Positions 1 through 10,024 are shown, counted from the first letter of the stretch. The stretch is 64,000 nt of DNA from Curvibacter sp. GWA2_64_110 (GCA_001797315.1 MGPC01000007.1:62001-126000); one strand, 5' to 3'. The notes: generated by a model from the sequence alone, not told the origin. Program-made: numbers and translations.

Positions 1-1
1 C

Positions 2-1183
2 GCGACGCTCAATGGCTTGCTGGACTATGCACACAAAGGCAATCCCGAGTATGCCGCGATGCGGGCCGAGGTAGACGCGACGACCCAGCGTATCGAGTCG
101 GCCGGGGCCTTGCCAGACCCGCGTTTCCGTGCCGAACTTCGGGACGTGACCCGCCAGGGGGAGCAATCCCCCATGCTGCTCCCCGGTCAGGTGGGCAGCA
201 CCCGATACCTCCTGATGCAGGAGTTTCCATGGTCCGGCAAGAGGGATCTGAAGCGAAACATTGCCGAGCAGGACGTCGAAGCAGCCCGGGGACGCAGCCA
301 AGGGACCTGGATCGAGATTTCAAGTCGCATCAAGGCTACCTATGCTCGACTCTATCTCCTGTATCGCAGCGAAAAAATCACACGCGAAATCATTGATTTG
401 ATGGCGCGTCTGGAGGGCGTGGCACAGGCCCGTTACGCCGGTGGCCTGGCGGCCCAGCAGGACGTGATTCGGGCCCAGCTAGAGCAGTCTGCCTTGCGCA
501 ATGAACTGATCGCGGTGGAGGTGGAACGGCGACAGCTACAGGCACGTCTGAATGGCTTGTTGGCCAGGCCCGCCGGAGCCCCACTGGCCATGCCGGTGGC
601 ACTGCGGCCCGTGCCATCGCCAGAGCAATTGAACCTCCCCGGACTGGAGGAGCGTGCCCTGGCCCGCAATCCGCAACTCAGTACCGAGGCGTCGCGCATC
701 CGTGCTGCCCAACTGAGCAGGGACCTTGTTCTGAAGAATCGCTACCCCGACATCACGTTGGGTGTTTCTCCCATTCAGTACCAAGGGACTGTGAAGGAAT
801 GGGAGCTGATGATCGAAATGAATATACCGCTGCAGCAGTCATCCCGTCGAGCTCAGGAGAGGGAATCTGAAGCCATGTTGCAGGCAGCCCAAGCGCGTAA
901 GGAGTCTGCCACTTGGCAACTGCTATCTGATCTCTCGGAGAAAGTGGATGCGATCGATGCCGCCCGTCGTACGGAGAGCCTCGTGGTAACCCAATTACTT
1001 CCCCAGTCGGAAGTTACTTATCAGGCGGCCTTGGTGGGATATGAGAACGGCAAGGTGGACTTTGCGACGCTGCTGGATGCCCAGCGGCAGATCCGCAAGG
1101 CTAGACAGAGTCAGCTGGATTCACAGGTGGAGGCGCAACTCCGGCTGGCTGAAATCGAACGAATTATTGGAGAAGATATATGA
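2..1183 (+). CDS. cusC: TolC/CusC-like outer-membrane efflux protein, 5' end outside the window
   Basis: Outer-membrane channel subunit of a tripartite heavy-metal RND efflux pump. The reading frame is open to the left edge, so the start and signal peptide lie outside. About 393 residues are visible. They are rich in long amphipathic helices, as in the OEP/TolC fold: two repeats, each with stretches such as ARYAGGLAAQQDVIRAQLEQ and VGYENGKVDFATLLDAQRQ, the latter typical of CusC-type proteins. The stop overlaps the start of the adaptor gene by 4 nt (ATGA), so the two are translationally coupled. Copper/silver specificity is inferred from the CusB-CusF and CusA neighbours. A closely related metal pump of the same class (Czc) is less likely given the CusF-like tail downstream. 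Confidence 0.85.
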   Translation, partial: ATLNGLLDYAHKGNPEYAAMRAEVDATTQRIESAGALPDPRFRAELRDVTRQGEQSPMLLPGQVGSTRYLLMQEFPWSGKRDLKRNIAEQDVEAARGRSQGTWIEISSRIKATYARLYLLYRSEKITREIIDLMARLEGVAQARYAGGLAAQQDVIRAQLEQSALRNELIAVEVERRQLQARLNGLLARPAGAPLAMPVALRPVPSPEQLNLPGLEERALARNPQLSTEASRIRAAQLSRDLVLKNRYPDITLGVSPIQYQGTVKEWELMIEMNIPLQQSSRRAQERESEAMLQAAQARKESATWQLLSDLSEKVDAIDAARRTESLVVTQLLPQSEVTYQAALVGYENGKVDFATLLDAQRQIRKARQSQLDSQVEAQLRLAEIERIIGEDI

Positions 1184-2808
1184 GTGTCAGGTCCAAATGG
1201 CTGTTCGCCGCCCTGGCCGTCAGTGTTGTGGTCCTCATTGCGCTCGAAGTCCGGTATGGCTTCTTGTACCGAGGTCACAAGCAGCAGCCGGCTGCCGCGG
1301 CGAGTGGGGCAGAAATGCCGAATGCCTCGATGTCCAAGCCCGCCCGCAAACTCCTCTTTTACCGCAATCCGATGGGCTTGCCAGATACCTCTCCCGTGCC
1401 GAAGAAGGATCCCATGGGCATGGACTACATCCCCGTCTATGAGGGGGATGATCAGGAAGACAGTTCGGGTCAGGCGGGTCTGATCAGGATCAGCACGGAA
1501 AAAATCCAGAAGCTAGGCGTGCGGACAGAGGCGGCGCGTGTCCAAAGGTTGGAACGAACGGTTCGTGCGGCGGGACGGGTCGAACCCGACGAGCGCCGGA
1601 TCTACACCATCGCACCTAAATTCGAGGGTTATGTGGAGCGCCTGCACGTGAACGTGACTGGGCAGACAGTGGCCAAGGGTCAGGTGCTCTTAGAGGTCTA
1701 CAGTCCAGAGCTGATCTCGGCGCAGCGTGAGTACCAGATCGCCTTGCAAGGCTTGCAGTCGTCGCAAGGATCTGCGGATTCGGTCCAATCGGGCATGCGT
1801 CGCCTAGCCGATTCCAGCCTACAGCGCTTGCGCAACTGGGATATCTCGGAAGAACAGATATCCCGCTTGACGCAATCAGGAGAAGTCCGTCGCACGCTGG
1901 CATTTCGTTCCCCGGTCCAGGGATTAGTGACGGAGAAAAAGGCCGTGCAAGGCATGCGTTTCATGCCGGGCGAAGCGCTGTACCAAGTCACCGACCTCGG
2001 CGCTGTCTGGGTAGTGGCCGATGTGTTCGAACAGGACATCGGTCTCGTGAATGCGGGCGCTAAAGTCAAGGTGACGATCAATGCCTATCCTGACAAGGCG
2101 TTTTCGGGGACTGTCTCCTATGTCTACCCCACGCTCAATCCGGAGACGCGCACGATCCCCGTGCGCATTGAGCTGTCCAACCCCGGCATGCTACTCAAGC
2201 CGGCTATGTTTGCGCAAATCGAACTATCGGTCGGGACACGCACACAGACAGTGACGGTGCCCAATTCGGCCGTCATCGACAGCGGAACGCGTCAGATCGT
2301 GCTTGTCCAAGTCGGGGAAGGGCGCTTCGAGCCGAGGGAGGTACGTCTCGGCCGGCGCGCCAGCAATGAGGTGGAGGTTTTGGAAGGTGTGCGCAGTGGC
2401 GAATCCGTCGTCGTCTCTGCCAACTTCCTGATTGATGCCGAGAGTAATCTCAAGGCAGCTGTCAGCGGTTTTGGCCACGCGGGCCATGGTGCCAGTACAG
2501 AACCTGGGCAGAAGCCATCGAGCGAGATGCCGAAAGCGGCAACGACAGGTCACCGGGCAGAGGGGGCAATCGAGGCCATCGATCTGAAGAGTGGTACGGT
2601 CGAAATCAGCCATGGTCCGGTGCCCAGCCTCAAATGGCCGGCCATGTCGATGGAATTCGCACTCGCCCATGGCGCCTTGCTGCAGGGCTACAAGGTAGGG
2701 GACATGGTCTCGTTCGAGTTTGTCGAGCGCAAGCCGGGCGAATGGGTGGTAACGGCCGTCCAGCGCGCCTCGCCCGCGCACGACGCCGCCAGGCACAAGA
2801 GCTACTGA
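1180..2808 (+). CDS. cusB: CusB-like periplasmic adaptor of copper/silver RND pump, with heavy-metal-binding domain and CusF-like C-terminal domain
   Basis: Membrane-fusion protein (542 aa) linking the inner-membrane pump to the outer-membrane channel. An N-terminal signal anchor (residues about 5-28) is followed by a heavy-metal-binding domain around residues 53-87 (LLFYRNPMG, DPMGMDYIPVY). Then come the barrel-sandwich/lipoyl and alpha-hairpin segments (about 125-270) and the beta-barrel to about 420. Residues about 465-530 form a CusF-like domain with the motif KWPAMSMEF, in which the Trp and the two Met residues match the Cu(I)/Ag(I) site known for CusF. The metallochaperone is therefore fused to the adaptor instead of being encoded separately. 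The start overlaps the preceding stop, and cusA follows after 13 nt. Confidence 0.92.
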   Translation: MSVRSKWLFAALAVSVVVLIALEVRYGFLYRGHKQQPAAAASGAEMPNASMSKPARKLLFYRNPMGLPDTSPVPKKDPMGMDYIPVYEGDDQEDSSGQAGLIRISTEKIQKLGVRTEAARVQRLERTVRAAGRVEPDERRIYTIAPKFEGYVERLHVNVTGQTVAKGQVLLEVYSPELISAQREYQIALQGLQSSQGSADSVQSGMRRLADSSLQRLRNWDISEEQISRLTQSGEVRRTLAFRSPVQGLVTEKKAVQGMRFMPGEALYQVTDLGAVWVVADVFEQDIGLVNAGAKVKVTINAYPDKAFSGTVSYVYPTLNPETRTIPVRIELSNPGMLLKPAMFAQIELSVGTRTQTVTVPNSAVIDSGTRQIVLVQVGEGRFEPREVRLGRRASNEVEVLEGVRSGESVVVSANFLIDAESNLKAAVSGFGHAGHGASTEPGQKPSSEMPKAATTGHRAEGAIEAIDLKSGTVEISHGPVPSLKWPAMSMEFALAHGALLQGYKVGDMVSFEFVERKPGEWVVTAVQRASPAHDAARHKSY

Positions 2809-2821
2809 AGAGACAAGAACA

Positions 2822-5800
2822 ATGCTCGCCAGAATCATCGATTGGTCGGGGCGTAACCGCTTCCTGATCCTTCTTGCAACCCTGTTCGTCGTCGCGGCCG
2901 GCATCTTTGCGGTGATCCGCACACCGTTGGATGCCCTGCCTGACCTGTCCGACGTGCAGGTCATCGTCTATACAGAGTATCCAGGACAGGCACCGCAGGT
3001 GGTCGAGGATCAGGTTACCTACCCTTTGACAACAGCTATGTTGTCGGTGCCCCGATCCAAGGTGGTGCGGGGGTTCTCCTTTTTCGGCGCCTCTTTCGTT
3101 TACATCATCTTTGAGGACGGAACCGACATCTACTGGGCGCGCTCGCGCGTCTTGGAATACCTCAACTTCGCCGCCGGACGCATGCCCAAGGGCGTGACCC
3201 CGCAGATCGGCCCCGACGCGACCGGCGTGGGATGGGTGTATCAATATGCGTTACTGGCAAAAGACCGTAGCTTGGCCGAATTGCGCAGCCTGCAGGATTG
3301 GTACTTGCGTTATCAGCTGACCAAGGCTCACGGTGTCTCCGAAGTCGCCTCCATCGGAGGCTTCGTTCAGACCTATCAGGTCACGGTCGACCCGGTAAAG
3401 CTACGCGCCTACGGCATACCTCTAAGTCGGATGTCCCAGGTGATCCGCGATTCCAATCGGGACGTGGGCGGACGGGTCATTGAGATGGCAGAGACCGAGT
3501 ACATGGTGCGCGGCAAGGGCTATCTGCGCGGCGTATCTGATATCGAAACCCTGGCGCTACGCAGCGAGAAGGGAACGCCGGTGCTGGTGCGCGACGTCGC
3601 ACGGGTGGAACTGGTACCCGACGAGCGACGCGGCCTGACCGAACTCAACGGCGAAGGTGAGGTGGTTTCCGGCATCGCCATGGCGCGCTACGGCCAGAAC
3701 GCCCTGGAGGTTATCCACAACCTGAAGGAAAAAGTCGCCGAGGTCTCTTCCGGCCTGCCCGCAGGGGTGACGATCGAAGCGGTCTACGACCGCTCCGACC
3801 TGATCCACCGGGCCATCGACACCCTAAAGCGAACCCTGCTGGAGGAGTCGCTCATCGTCGCCTTGGTGTGCGTGGTGTTCCTGTTGCACATGCGCTCGGC
3901 GCTGGTGGCCATCCTCATGTTGCCAGTCGGCGTCCTGATCGCCTTCATCGCCATGCGTCTGCTGGGCATGAACTCGAATCTGATGAGTCTGGGTGGGATT
4001 GCGATTGCCATCGGCGCCATGGTCGATGCCGCCATCGTGATGATCGAGAACGCTCACAAACACCTGGAGCGTCTGCCGCCCGAGCATACGGCCGCCCAGC
4101 GTGCCGATGCCATGCTGGTCGCCTGCAAAGAGGTTGGACCGGCCTTGTTCTTTTCGCTGCTCATCATCACCGTCTCGTTCCTGCCGGTCTTCACCCTGGA
4201 ATCGCAGGAAGGACGGCTGTTCTCGCCTTTGGCTTACACCAAGACATTTGCCATGGCCGGGGCCGCACTGTTGTCCGTGACGCTGGTTCCGGTCCTGATG
4301 ATGTTGTTCATCCGCGGCAAAATCATTCCGGAGGCCAAGAATCCGATAAACCGGTTCCTGATCTGGCTGTACCGTCCCATCATTGCCTGGGTGATGGTAT
4401 GGAAGAAGCTGACGATTGGCCTTGCGCTTCTGGTGTTGGGTATCACCCTCTATCCGGCATCCAGACTCGGTTCCGAATTCATGCCGACGCTCGACGAGGG
4501 TACGCTCTTGTACATGCCGTCCTCGCTGCCCGGCATGTCGATAACAAAGGCAGCCGAGCTGCTGCAGACCCAGAACAAGATCATCAAGAGCTTCCCGGAA
4601 GTGGCCTCCGTGTACGGCAAGGCCGGCCGCGCCAACACGGCGACCGACCCGGCGCCCACCGAGATGTTTGAGACGGTGATCAATCTCAAGCCGTCTTCCG
4701 AATGGCGAGTGGGCCTGACGACCGACAAGCTCATCGCTGAGATGGACAAAGCACTGCAGTTCCCTGGCGTCTCCAATGCTTGGACCATGCCGATCAAGGC
4801 GCGCATTGACATGCTTTCGACCGGCATACGCACGCCGATCGGTATCAAGGTGTTCGGCAAGGACCTGGCCGAGATGGAGCGTTTGGCCAAGGAGATTGAA
4901 GCGGTCGTCAAGACCGTACCCGGAACCAGTTCGGCATTCGCCGAACGCATCACCGGTGGCTACTACCTGAATATCGAGCCTGATCGTCAGCAGCTGGCAC
5001 GCTACGGCCTCAATGTGGGCGAGCTGCAGGAAGTCATCGGCACGGCGCTGGGCGGCGAAATGGTGACTACCACGGTCGAAGGGCGTGAGCGCTTCGGCGT
5101 CACCGTGCGCTATCCGCGTGAGCTGCGCAACGATCCGCAGCAGATCGCGACACAGGTGCTGGTGCCGACGCCGGGCGGCGCCATGGTGCCGCTGGGGCAG
5201 GTGGCGACCCTTTCAATAGCCAAGGGTGCTCCTGGCATTCGGACGGAGAACGCTTTGCTGTCCGCGTATATCTATGTGGATATCCGGGATCGGGACATCG
5301 GCGGCTATGTGGCCGATGCCAAGAAGGCTGTGGCCGAACGGGTCAAATTCCCGCCGGGGTATTACGCAACCTGGAGCGGCCAGTTCGAGTCCATGGAACG
5401 GGCCATCCAGAAAATGAAGGTGGTCATCCCCGTGACGCTGGCGCTGATCTTCCTGTTGCTGTACCTGAACTTCAGGCGTCTCACCGAAACCCTAATCGTG
5501 ATGCTTTCCGTGCCGTTTGCCTTGGTCGGCGGCATCTGGTTGATGTGGCTGCTGGGCTACAACCTGTCAGTTGCCGTGGCCGTGGGCTTCATCGCTCTGG
5601 CCGGGGTGGCGGCAGAGACTGGGGTGGTCATGCTGATCTACCTGGATCATGCTTGGGAAGAGTTGAAGGCTCGGCGCCACGCGGAGGGCAAGACCCCAGG
5701 GGCGGCCGACCTCTATGCGGCGGTGATGGATGGTGCCGTCGAGCGAGTGCGGCCCAAGATGATGACTGTGGTGGCCATCATGGCGGGTTTATTGCCCATC

Positions 5801-5983
5801 ATGTGGGGCAGCGGCACCGGGTCCGAGGTCATGAGCCGTATCGCAGCACCCATGGTGGGCGGCATGGTCTCCTCGACCATCCTCACGCTGGCCGTCATCC
5901 CGGCCATCTATGCCCTGGTGAAGCAGTGGCAACTGCGCCGCGAAATGGATGGTGTATTACCGCTGGAGATAAAGCTGAAATGA
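2822..5983 (+). CDS. cusA: CusA-type heavy-metal RND efflux transporter
   Basis: Inner-membrane proton-driven pump (1053 aa, the normal length for the HME-RND family). It carries two sets of transmembrane segments around two large periplasmic loops. Near the N-terminus is the family signature RTPLDALPDLSDVQVIVYTE. TM4 shows the conserved acidic stretch GAMVDAAIVMIENAHKH, and the second periplasmic half shows MPIKARIDMLSTGIRTPIG, where the methionines fit a Cu(I)/Ag(I) path. It is encoded directly after cusB. Export of monovalent copper or silver from the cytoplasm/periplasm is inferred from family and context. Confidence 0.94.
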   Translation: MLARIIDWSGRNRFLILLATLFVVAAGIFAVIRTPLDALPDLSDVQVIVYTEYPGQAPQVVEDQVTYPLTTAMLSVPRSKVVRGFSFFGASFVYIIFEDGTDIYWARSRVLEYLNFAAGRMPKGVTPQIGPDATGVGWVYQYALLAKDRSLAELRSLQDWYLRYQLTKAHGVSEVASIGGFVQTYQVTVDPVKLRAYGIPLSRMSQVIRDSNRDVGGRVIEMAETEYMVRGKGYLRGVSDIETLALRSEKGTPVLVRDVARVELVPDERRGLTELNGEGEVVSGIAMARYGQNALEVIHNLKEKVAEVSSGLPAGVTIEAVYDRSDLIHRAIDTLKRTLLEESLIVALVCVVFLLHMRSALVAILMLPVGVLIAFIAMRLLGMNSNLMSLGGIAIAIGAMVDAAIVMIENAHKHLERLPPEHTAAQRADAMLVACKEVGPALFFSLLIITVSFLPVFTLESQEGRLFSPLAYTKTFAMAGAALLSVTLVPVLMMLFIRGKIIPEAKNPINRFLIWLYRPIIAWVMVWKKLTIGLALLVLGITLYPASRLGSEFMPTLDEGTLLYMPSSLPGMSITKAAELLQTQNKIIKSFPEVASVYGKAGRANTATDPAPTEMFETVINLKPSSEWRVGLTTDKLIAEMDKALQFPGVSNAWTMPIKARIDMLSTGIRTPIGIKVFGKDLAEMERLAKEIEAVVKTVPGTSSAFAERITGGYYLNIEPDRQQLARYGLNVGELQEVIGTALGGEMVTTTVEGRERFGVTVRYPRELRNDPQQIATQVLVPTPGGAMVPLGQVATLSIAKGAPGIRTENALLSAYIYVDIRDRDIGGYVADAKKAVAERVKFPPGYYATWSGQFESMERAIQKMKVVIPVTLALIFLLLYLNFRRLTETLIVMLSVPFALVGGIWLMWLLGYNLSVAVAVGFIALAGVAAETGVVMLIYLDHAWEELKARRHAEGKTPGAADLYAAVMDGAVERVRPKMMTVVAIMAGLLPIMWGSGTGSEVMSRIAAPMVGGMVSSTILTLAVIPAIYALVKQWQLRREMDGVLPLEIKLK

Positions 5984-6015
5984 GACGGGGGGGTGTCAAT
6001 CGTTGGCAATAGTGC

Positions 6016-6046
6016 TTGACATTGACACGATGGGAAGGTTTACCTT
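6016..6046 (+). promoter_or_regulatory. MerR-family (CueR-like) promoter with 19-bp spacer
   Basis: TTGACA (6016-6021) and TACCTT (6041-6046) are separated by exactly 19 bp, the overlong spacer typical of promoters activated by MerR-family metal sensors. The spacer holds a partial dyad (ACATTGAC ... GGGAAGGT) like CueR boxes. It lies 40 bp before the HMA chaperone gene and would drive the chaperone and P-type ATPase genes. No MerR-type regulator gene is present in the window, so it must act from elsewhere. Confidence 0.65.
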
Positions 6047-6085
6047 ATTGCTTGCGTCAATAAGGACGCCTAACTGGAGAAACTT

Positions 6086-6403
6086 ATGAGCTCGATTGAA
6101 CTGGCAGTAGAAGGTATGACCTGCGGCTCTTGCGCCAACGCGGTGCGCAAAGCGCTGACCCGGGTTCCTGGTGTCGGTCATGTCGATGTGGATCTCGCGC
6201 GAGGACGGGCGACGGTCGCGTCTCTGGATGCAGGGAGCCATCTGCAGGATCTGCTGGACGCGCTGACTGAAGCAGGCTACAAGGGGAAACCCTTTTCGGG
6301 CTCGCCAGCACCCTTGAGCGAAGAATCATCGGGCCCCAGCTCGGGGCATTGCGCCAGCACCAAAGCCAAGCAACGTCAAGGTGGCTGCTGCTGCGGCCAT
6401 TGA
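6086..6403 (+). CDS. Small heavy-metal-associated (HMA, CopZ/MerP-like) protein with Cys-rich tail
   Basis: Cytoplasmic metallochaperone of 105 aa; no signal peptide is visible. Residues 1-70 form the HMA ferredoxin-like fold with the metal site GMTCGSCAN (CxxC). The remainder is a Ser/Pro-rich linker ending in a Cys/His cluster (GGCCCGH), which could be a second metal site. A CTGGAGAAAC ribosome-binding region precedes the ATG. It stands just downstream of the CueR-like promoter and 52 nt before the ATPase. That ATPase has no HMA domain of its own, so this protein probably delivers Cu(I)/Ag(I) to it. This role is inferred. Confidence 0.85.
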   Translation: MSSIELAVEGMTCGSCANAVRKALTRVPGVGHVDVDLARGRATVASLDAGSHLQDLLDALTEAGYKGKPFSGSPAPLSEESSGPSSGHCASTKAKQRQGGCCCGH

Positions 6404-6455
6404 GTGATCTGTCGCGGCGGCGGAATTGTTTTACGACTGAAAGGAAGTTGAAGCC

Positions 6456-8804
6456 ATGGACGAACATGCTCATCACGGACACCATCCTCATGGTGAGGGG
6501 GGTAGGCTTGCCTCGACTTCAACGGCACAGACAGCAGGTTTGAAAGATCCGGTCTGCGGCATGGCCGTCACTGCAAAGTCGGAACACCACCTCAGCCACA
6601 AGGGGCAGAACTACTTCTTCTGCAGTGCGAAGTGCCAAGGCAAGTTCACCGCGGATCCAGAGCGCTACGCAGCGCCGGCCACCACCACCACGGTGGCAGC
6701 CCCGACGCCCACAGGCACGATCTATACCTGTCCCATGCACCCGGAAATTCGGCAGGATCACCCAGGTTCATGTCCGAAGTGCGGCATGACTCTTGAACCT
6801 TTGCTGCCCGAGCTGGAAGAGGAAGAAAACCCGGAGCTCAAGGATTTCCAGCGGCGCTTCTGGTGGACGCTTCCCCTGACGGTGGTCGTGACGGTGTTGG
6901 CCATGTTCGGTCACCAGCTCAATTGGTTCGACATGGCGCGCCAGAGCTGGATCGAACTGGCCCTGTCCCTGCCTATCGTGCTGTGGGCGGGTTGGCCGTT
7001 TTTTGAGCGCGGTTGGCAGTCCGTGCTCAACCGCAGCCCGAACATGTGGACGTTGATCGGCCTAGGCACCGGTGCTGCCTTTCTCTACAGCTTGGTCGCC
7101 ACCATTGCGCCTGAAGTGTTCCCAGCGTCCTTCGTCGCCATGGGGCGCGTAGCCGTCTATTACGAGGCCACCGCGGTCATCATCTCGCTCACGCTGTTGG
7201 GGCAGGTACTCGAATTGAAGGCCCGGTCCCAGACCTCGGCCGCCATCAAGTCGCTCCTGGGACTGGCGCCGAAGACTGCGCGACGTATCCGTGCCGATGG
7301 CTCTGAAGAGGATGTCCCCCTGACCCATGTGCACGTGGGCGACCGGCTGCGCATCCGTCCCGGAGAAAAGGTGCCGGTGGACGGCGTGGTGGTGGAGGGG
7401 AGCAGCGCGGTTGACGAATCAATGCTCACCGGAGAGCCGGTGCCAGTGACAAAGCGGGTCGGCGACAAGGTGATCGGCGCCACCATGAATACTAACGGCG
7501 CCCTGGTCATGACCTCCGAAAAAGTCGGCTCATCGACCATGTTGGCACAGATCGTCCAGATGGTGGCTCAGGCCCAGCGTTCCAAGGCACCGATGCAGCG
7601 CATGGCCGACGTCGTGGCCGGTTATTTCGTACTCATGGTCGTTGCCATTGCGCTGCTGACCTTCTTTGTCTGGGGGTTCTTCGGGCCTCAGCCCAGCTGG
7701 GTCTATGCGCTGATCAATTCGGTTGCCGTCCTGATCATCGCCTGTCCCTGTGCGCTCGGACTGGCGACGCCCATGTCCATCATGGTGGCGACCGGCAAGG
7801 GTGCCACCCGCGGCGTGCTATTCCGCGACGCAGCGGCCATCGAACACATGCGCCGGATCGACACGCTGATCATCGACAAGACCGGCACGCTGACGGAAGG
7901 CCGACCGGCCTTCGACCGCGCGGTTGCGGCGCCTGGTTTCGAGGAAAACGAGGTGTTGCGACTGGCGGCCAGCCTGGATCAGGGCAGCGAGCACCCATTG
8001 GCCGACGCCATCGTGCGTGCCGCCCGCGAGCGGGGCCTTTCTCTGGACAAGCCGGAGCAGTTCGAATCCGGATCCGGCATTGGCGTGCGCGGACTCGTTG
8101 GTGGACGACAGCTGGCGCTTGGGAATACAACCCTGATGCAGCAGATGGGCGTCTCGGTCGATTCACTGGTTCCCCAGGCCGAGGCACTTCGTGCGGAAGG
8201 CGCCAGCGTCATGCATTTGGCGGTTGACGGCCGCCTTGCTGGCCTGTTGGCTGTCTCTGATCCCATCAAGGCCAGCACGCCCGAGGCACTGGCGACCTTG
8301 AAGGCAGCCGGCATGCGCATCGTGATGGCCACCGGCGATGGCCTGACGACGGCCAAGGCGGTCGGTGCCCGCCTGGGGATAGACGAGGTGCATGGTGAAG
8401 TCAAACCGGCAGACAAGCTCATTCTCGTGGAGAAGCTGCAACGCGAGGGCCGGATCGTTGCCATGGCGGGCGACGGCATCAACGACGCGCCGGCGCTAGC
8501 AAAGGCGGATGTCGGTGTCGCCATGGGAACCGGTACCGACGTGGCGATGAACAGCGCGCAGATCACGCTGGTCAAGGGCGATCTGCGCGGGATTGCGGTG
8601 GCACGAACCCTGTCGGAAGACACCGTGCGCAACATGAAGCAGAACCTGATGTTTGCCTTTCTGTACAACGCGTTGGGTATTCCAGTGGCCGCCGGCGTCC
8701 TGTATCCGATAACCGGATGGTTGCTCTCGCCCTTGATTGCCGCGCTGGCCATGAGCTTCAGCTCGGCGTCCGTGATCGGCAATGCCTTGCGCCTTCGGCG
8801 ATGA
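6456..8804 (+). CDS. Heavy-metal (copper/silver) translocating P1B-type ATPase with YHS and metal-binding domains
   Basis: Inner-membrane ATP-driven exporter (782 aa). It begins with a His-rich segment ([15 protein letters not shown]). A YHS domain follows (about 28-72, DPVCGMAV ... YFFCSAKC), then a heavy-metal-binding motif (YTCPMHPEI ... PGSCPKCGM, about 86-112). The core shows TGEP in the actuator domain, the CPC metal site in [13 protein letters not shown], the phosphorylation loop DKTGTLTEG, and the [10 protein letters not shown] hinge. The classical N-terminal CxxC HMA domains are absent and replaced by YHS and His-rich elements, as in SilP/CopA-related pumps. The CPC motif makes Cu(I)/Ag(I) the likely substrate. 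AAAGGAAG lies upstream of the ATG. Its stop overlaps the next start (ATGA). Confidence 0.93.
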   Translation: MDEHAHHGHHPHGEGGRLASTSTAQTAGLKDPVCGMAVTAKSEHHLSHKGQNYFFCSAKCQGKFTADPERYAAPATTTTVAAPTPTGTIYTCPMHPEIRQDHPGSCPKCGMTLEPLLPELEEEENPELKDFQRRFWWTLPLTVVVTVLAMFGHQLNWFDMARQSWIELALSLPIVLWAGWPFFERGWQSVLNRSPNMWTLIGLGTGAAFLYSLVATIAPEVFPASFVAMGRVAVYYEATAVIISLTLLGQVLELKARSQTSAAIKSLLGLAPKTARRIRADGSEEDVPLTHVHVGDRLRIRPGEKVPVDGVVVEGSSAVDESMLTGEPVPVTKRVGDKVIGATMNTNGALVMTSEKVGSSTMLAQIVQMVAQAQRSKAPMQRMADVVAGYFVLMVVAIALLTFFVWGFFGPQPSWVYALINSVAVLIIACPCALGLATPMSIMVATGKGATRGVLFRDAAAIEHMRRIDTLIIDKTGTLTEGRPAFDRAVAAPGFEENEVLRLAASLDQGSEHPLADAIVRAARERGLSLDKPEQFESGSGIGVRGLVGGRQLALGNTTLMQQMGVSVDSLVPQAEALRAEGASVMHLAVDGRLAGLLAVSDPIKASTPEALATLKAAGMRIVMATGDGLTTAKAVGARLGIDEVHGEVKPADKLILVEKLQREGRIVAMAGDGINDAPALAKADVGVAMGTGTDVAMNSAQITLVKGDLRGIAVARTLSEDTVRNMKQNLMFAFLYNALGIPVAAGVLYPITGWLLSPLIAALAMSFSSASVIGNALRLRR

Positions 8805-9289
8805 GACAACAGCGAGAGAGACATGCCGATGCGATGGCGCTGATTCATGCGACGCCTGAGCAGATTTTTGCCAGGCTGGACGACCAACGCCGGCTGGCGG
8901 CACACATGACCAAAGCGTCGTGGATGACCTTGGGCTCGAAATTCAATTGCGAGCTGGATGAGTTTCAGGGGCGTCGTATCGGCTCGATCATCCGAATGAA
9001 CGGACGCATCGCTGGCATTGAACTCGGGCTGGACGAGATCGTGAATGCATATGAGCCGCCTTTGCGCAAGGCGTGGGCTACGCTCGGCGAGCCGCGCCTG
9101 CTTGTCATCGGAGCCTATCGCATGGGCTTTAACCTGGCAGCAGAAGGCAAAGGCGCGCGCTTGCAGGTCTGGATTGACTACCAACTTCCCAGCCGGGCCG
9201 CCCTGAGATGGCTGGGATGGCTGCTGGGCGCAGCCTACGCAGGATGGTGCGTGCGAAAAATGGTTGAAGACGCAAGACGAGGTTTTTGA
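8801..9289 (+). CDS. SRPBCC-family protein
   Basis: Protein of 162 aa whose ATG overlaps the stop of the P-type ATPase, so translation is coupled. The sequence begins [36 protein letters not shown]. The segment [14 protein letters not shown] is typical for the start of SRPBCC (polyketide cyclase/START-like) helix-grip folds, which bind hydrophobic ligands. A hydrophobic stretch near the C-terminus ([15 protein letters not shown]) may contact the membrane. Its role in the metal cluster is unknown. The operon position suggests a link to envelope or lipid damage under metal stress, but nothing in the sequence proves this. Confidence 0.7.
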   Translation: MRQQRERHADAMALIHATPEQIFARLDDQRRLAAHMTKASWMTLGSKFNCELDEFQGRRIGSIIRMNGRIAGIELGLDEIVNAYEPPLRKAWATLGEPRLLVIGAYRMGFNLAAEGKGARLQVWIDYQLPSRAALRWLGWLLGAAYAGWCVRKMVEDARRGF

Positions 9290-9290
9290 G

Positions 9291-9872
9291 ATGGACGCTT
9301 TCTATCATCGATTCTCTGAGCTATTCGCCCAGCTTGGCCTCTCGCGCGATCCGACCGATATACGTGACTTCATCGAACGGCACTCGCCATTGCCTGCAGA
9401 GAGGCGATTGGAGGATGCAGCGTTCTGGAGCGCCGCCCAGGCGGCTCTTCTCCGCGAGAAGCTGCTGGATGATGCGGACTGGGCAGAAGTCGTGGACCAA
9501 CTGAATGCCGCGCTCCGCCTGGCAGATGCGAGGGCTACGGAACCCATCGTCAGGGTTGTCTGCCTATGCGCGTCGTGGTGTGGTGTCTGTCGAGATTTCG
9601 TGTCTCAGTACCAGGACACGATGCGAGCCACGCCAAGTGTTGTTTTTGACTGGTACGACATTGAAGACGACGTTGAGCGACTAGGTGATGTCGATGTCGA
9701 GAGTTTTCCATGCATTTTGATCGGGGTGCAAGGAGAACCGGTATTCTTCGGTCCGATTACGCCAAACCGAGGCAGTTTGGAACTGCTGATACAGCGGGCA
9801 CCGCATATGGCGCAGCTGCCGCAAAGCCATTTGGATCGAGATCGACTCGCGACTATCCTGCGTATCGAGTGA
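9291..9872 (+). CDS. DUF2789-thioredoxin fusion protein
   Basis: Protein of 193 aa with two parts. Residues about 1-78 match the small DUF2789 family (ELFAQLGL, FIERHSPLPAE, FWSAAQAALLREKLLDDADWAEVVDQL), which normally exists as a stand-alone protein of about 75-80 aa. Residues about 84-185 look like a thioredoxin fold with the redox motif WCGVC (96-100) and a cis-proline-like ESFPC. No signal peptide is visible, so it is probably cytoplasmic. I chose the ATG directly after the preceding TGA (GAGATG), with ACGAGG as ribosome-binding site. A longer frame starting at 9264 would overlap the preceding gene. Co-transcription with the metal exporter suggests repair or reduction of metal-damaged thiols (inference). 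Confidence 0.75.
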   Translation: MDAFYHRFSELFAQLGLSRDPTDIRDFIERHSPLPAERRLEDAAFWSAAQAALLREKLLDDADWAEVVDQLNAALRLADARATEPIVRVVCLCASWCGVCRDFVSQYQDTMRATPSVVFDWYDIEDDVERLGDVDVESFPCILIGVQGEPVFFGPITPNRGSLELLIQRAPHMAQLPQSHLDRDRLATILRIE

Positions 9873-10024
9873 GTCAGTCAAAGAAACGATCAAGCAAGGC
9901 CTTGGCGCCCCCAGTTTTCCGGACGGTTTGCATAGCCCTTGCCTTCTTCTAACTGGAACAGGCAGGAAGTCTATCCAGATGTTGGTGAGGTCAGCTGGAG
10001 GCAACGCAGTAGCCCCGGAGGCGG

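Noticed and set aside
8717-8800. N-terminal extension of the SRPBCC protein
   Set aside because: It lies within the ATPase gene; ATG 8801 with ATGA overlap is the better start.
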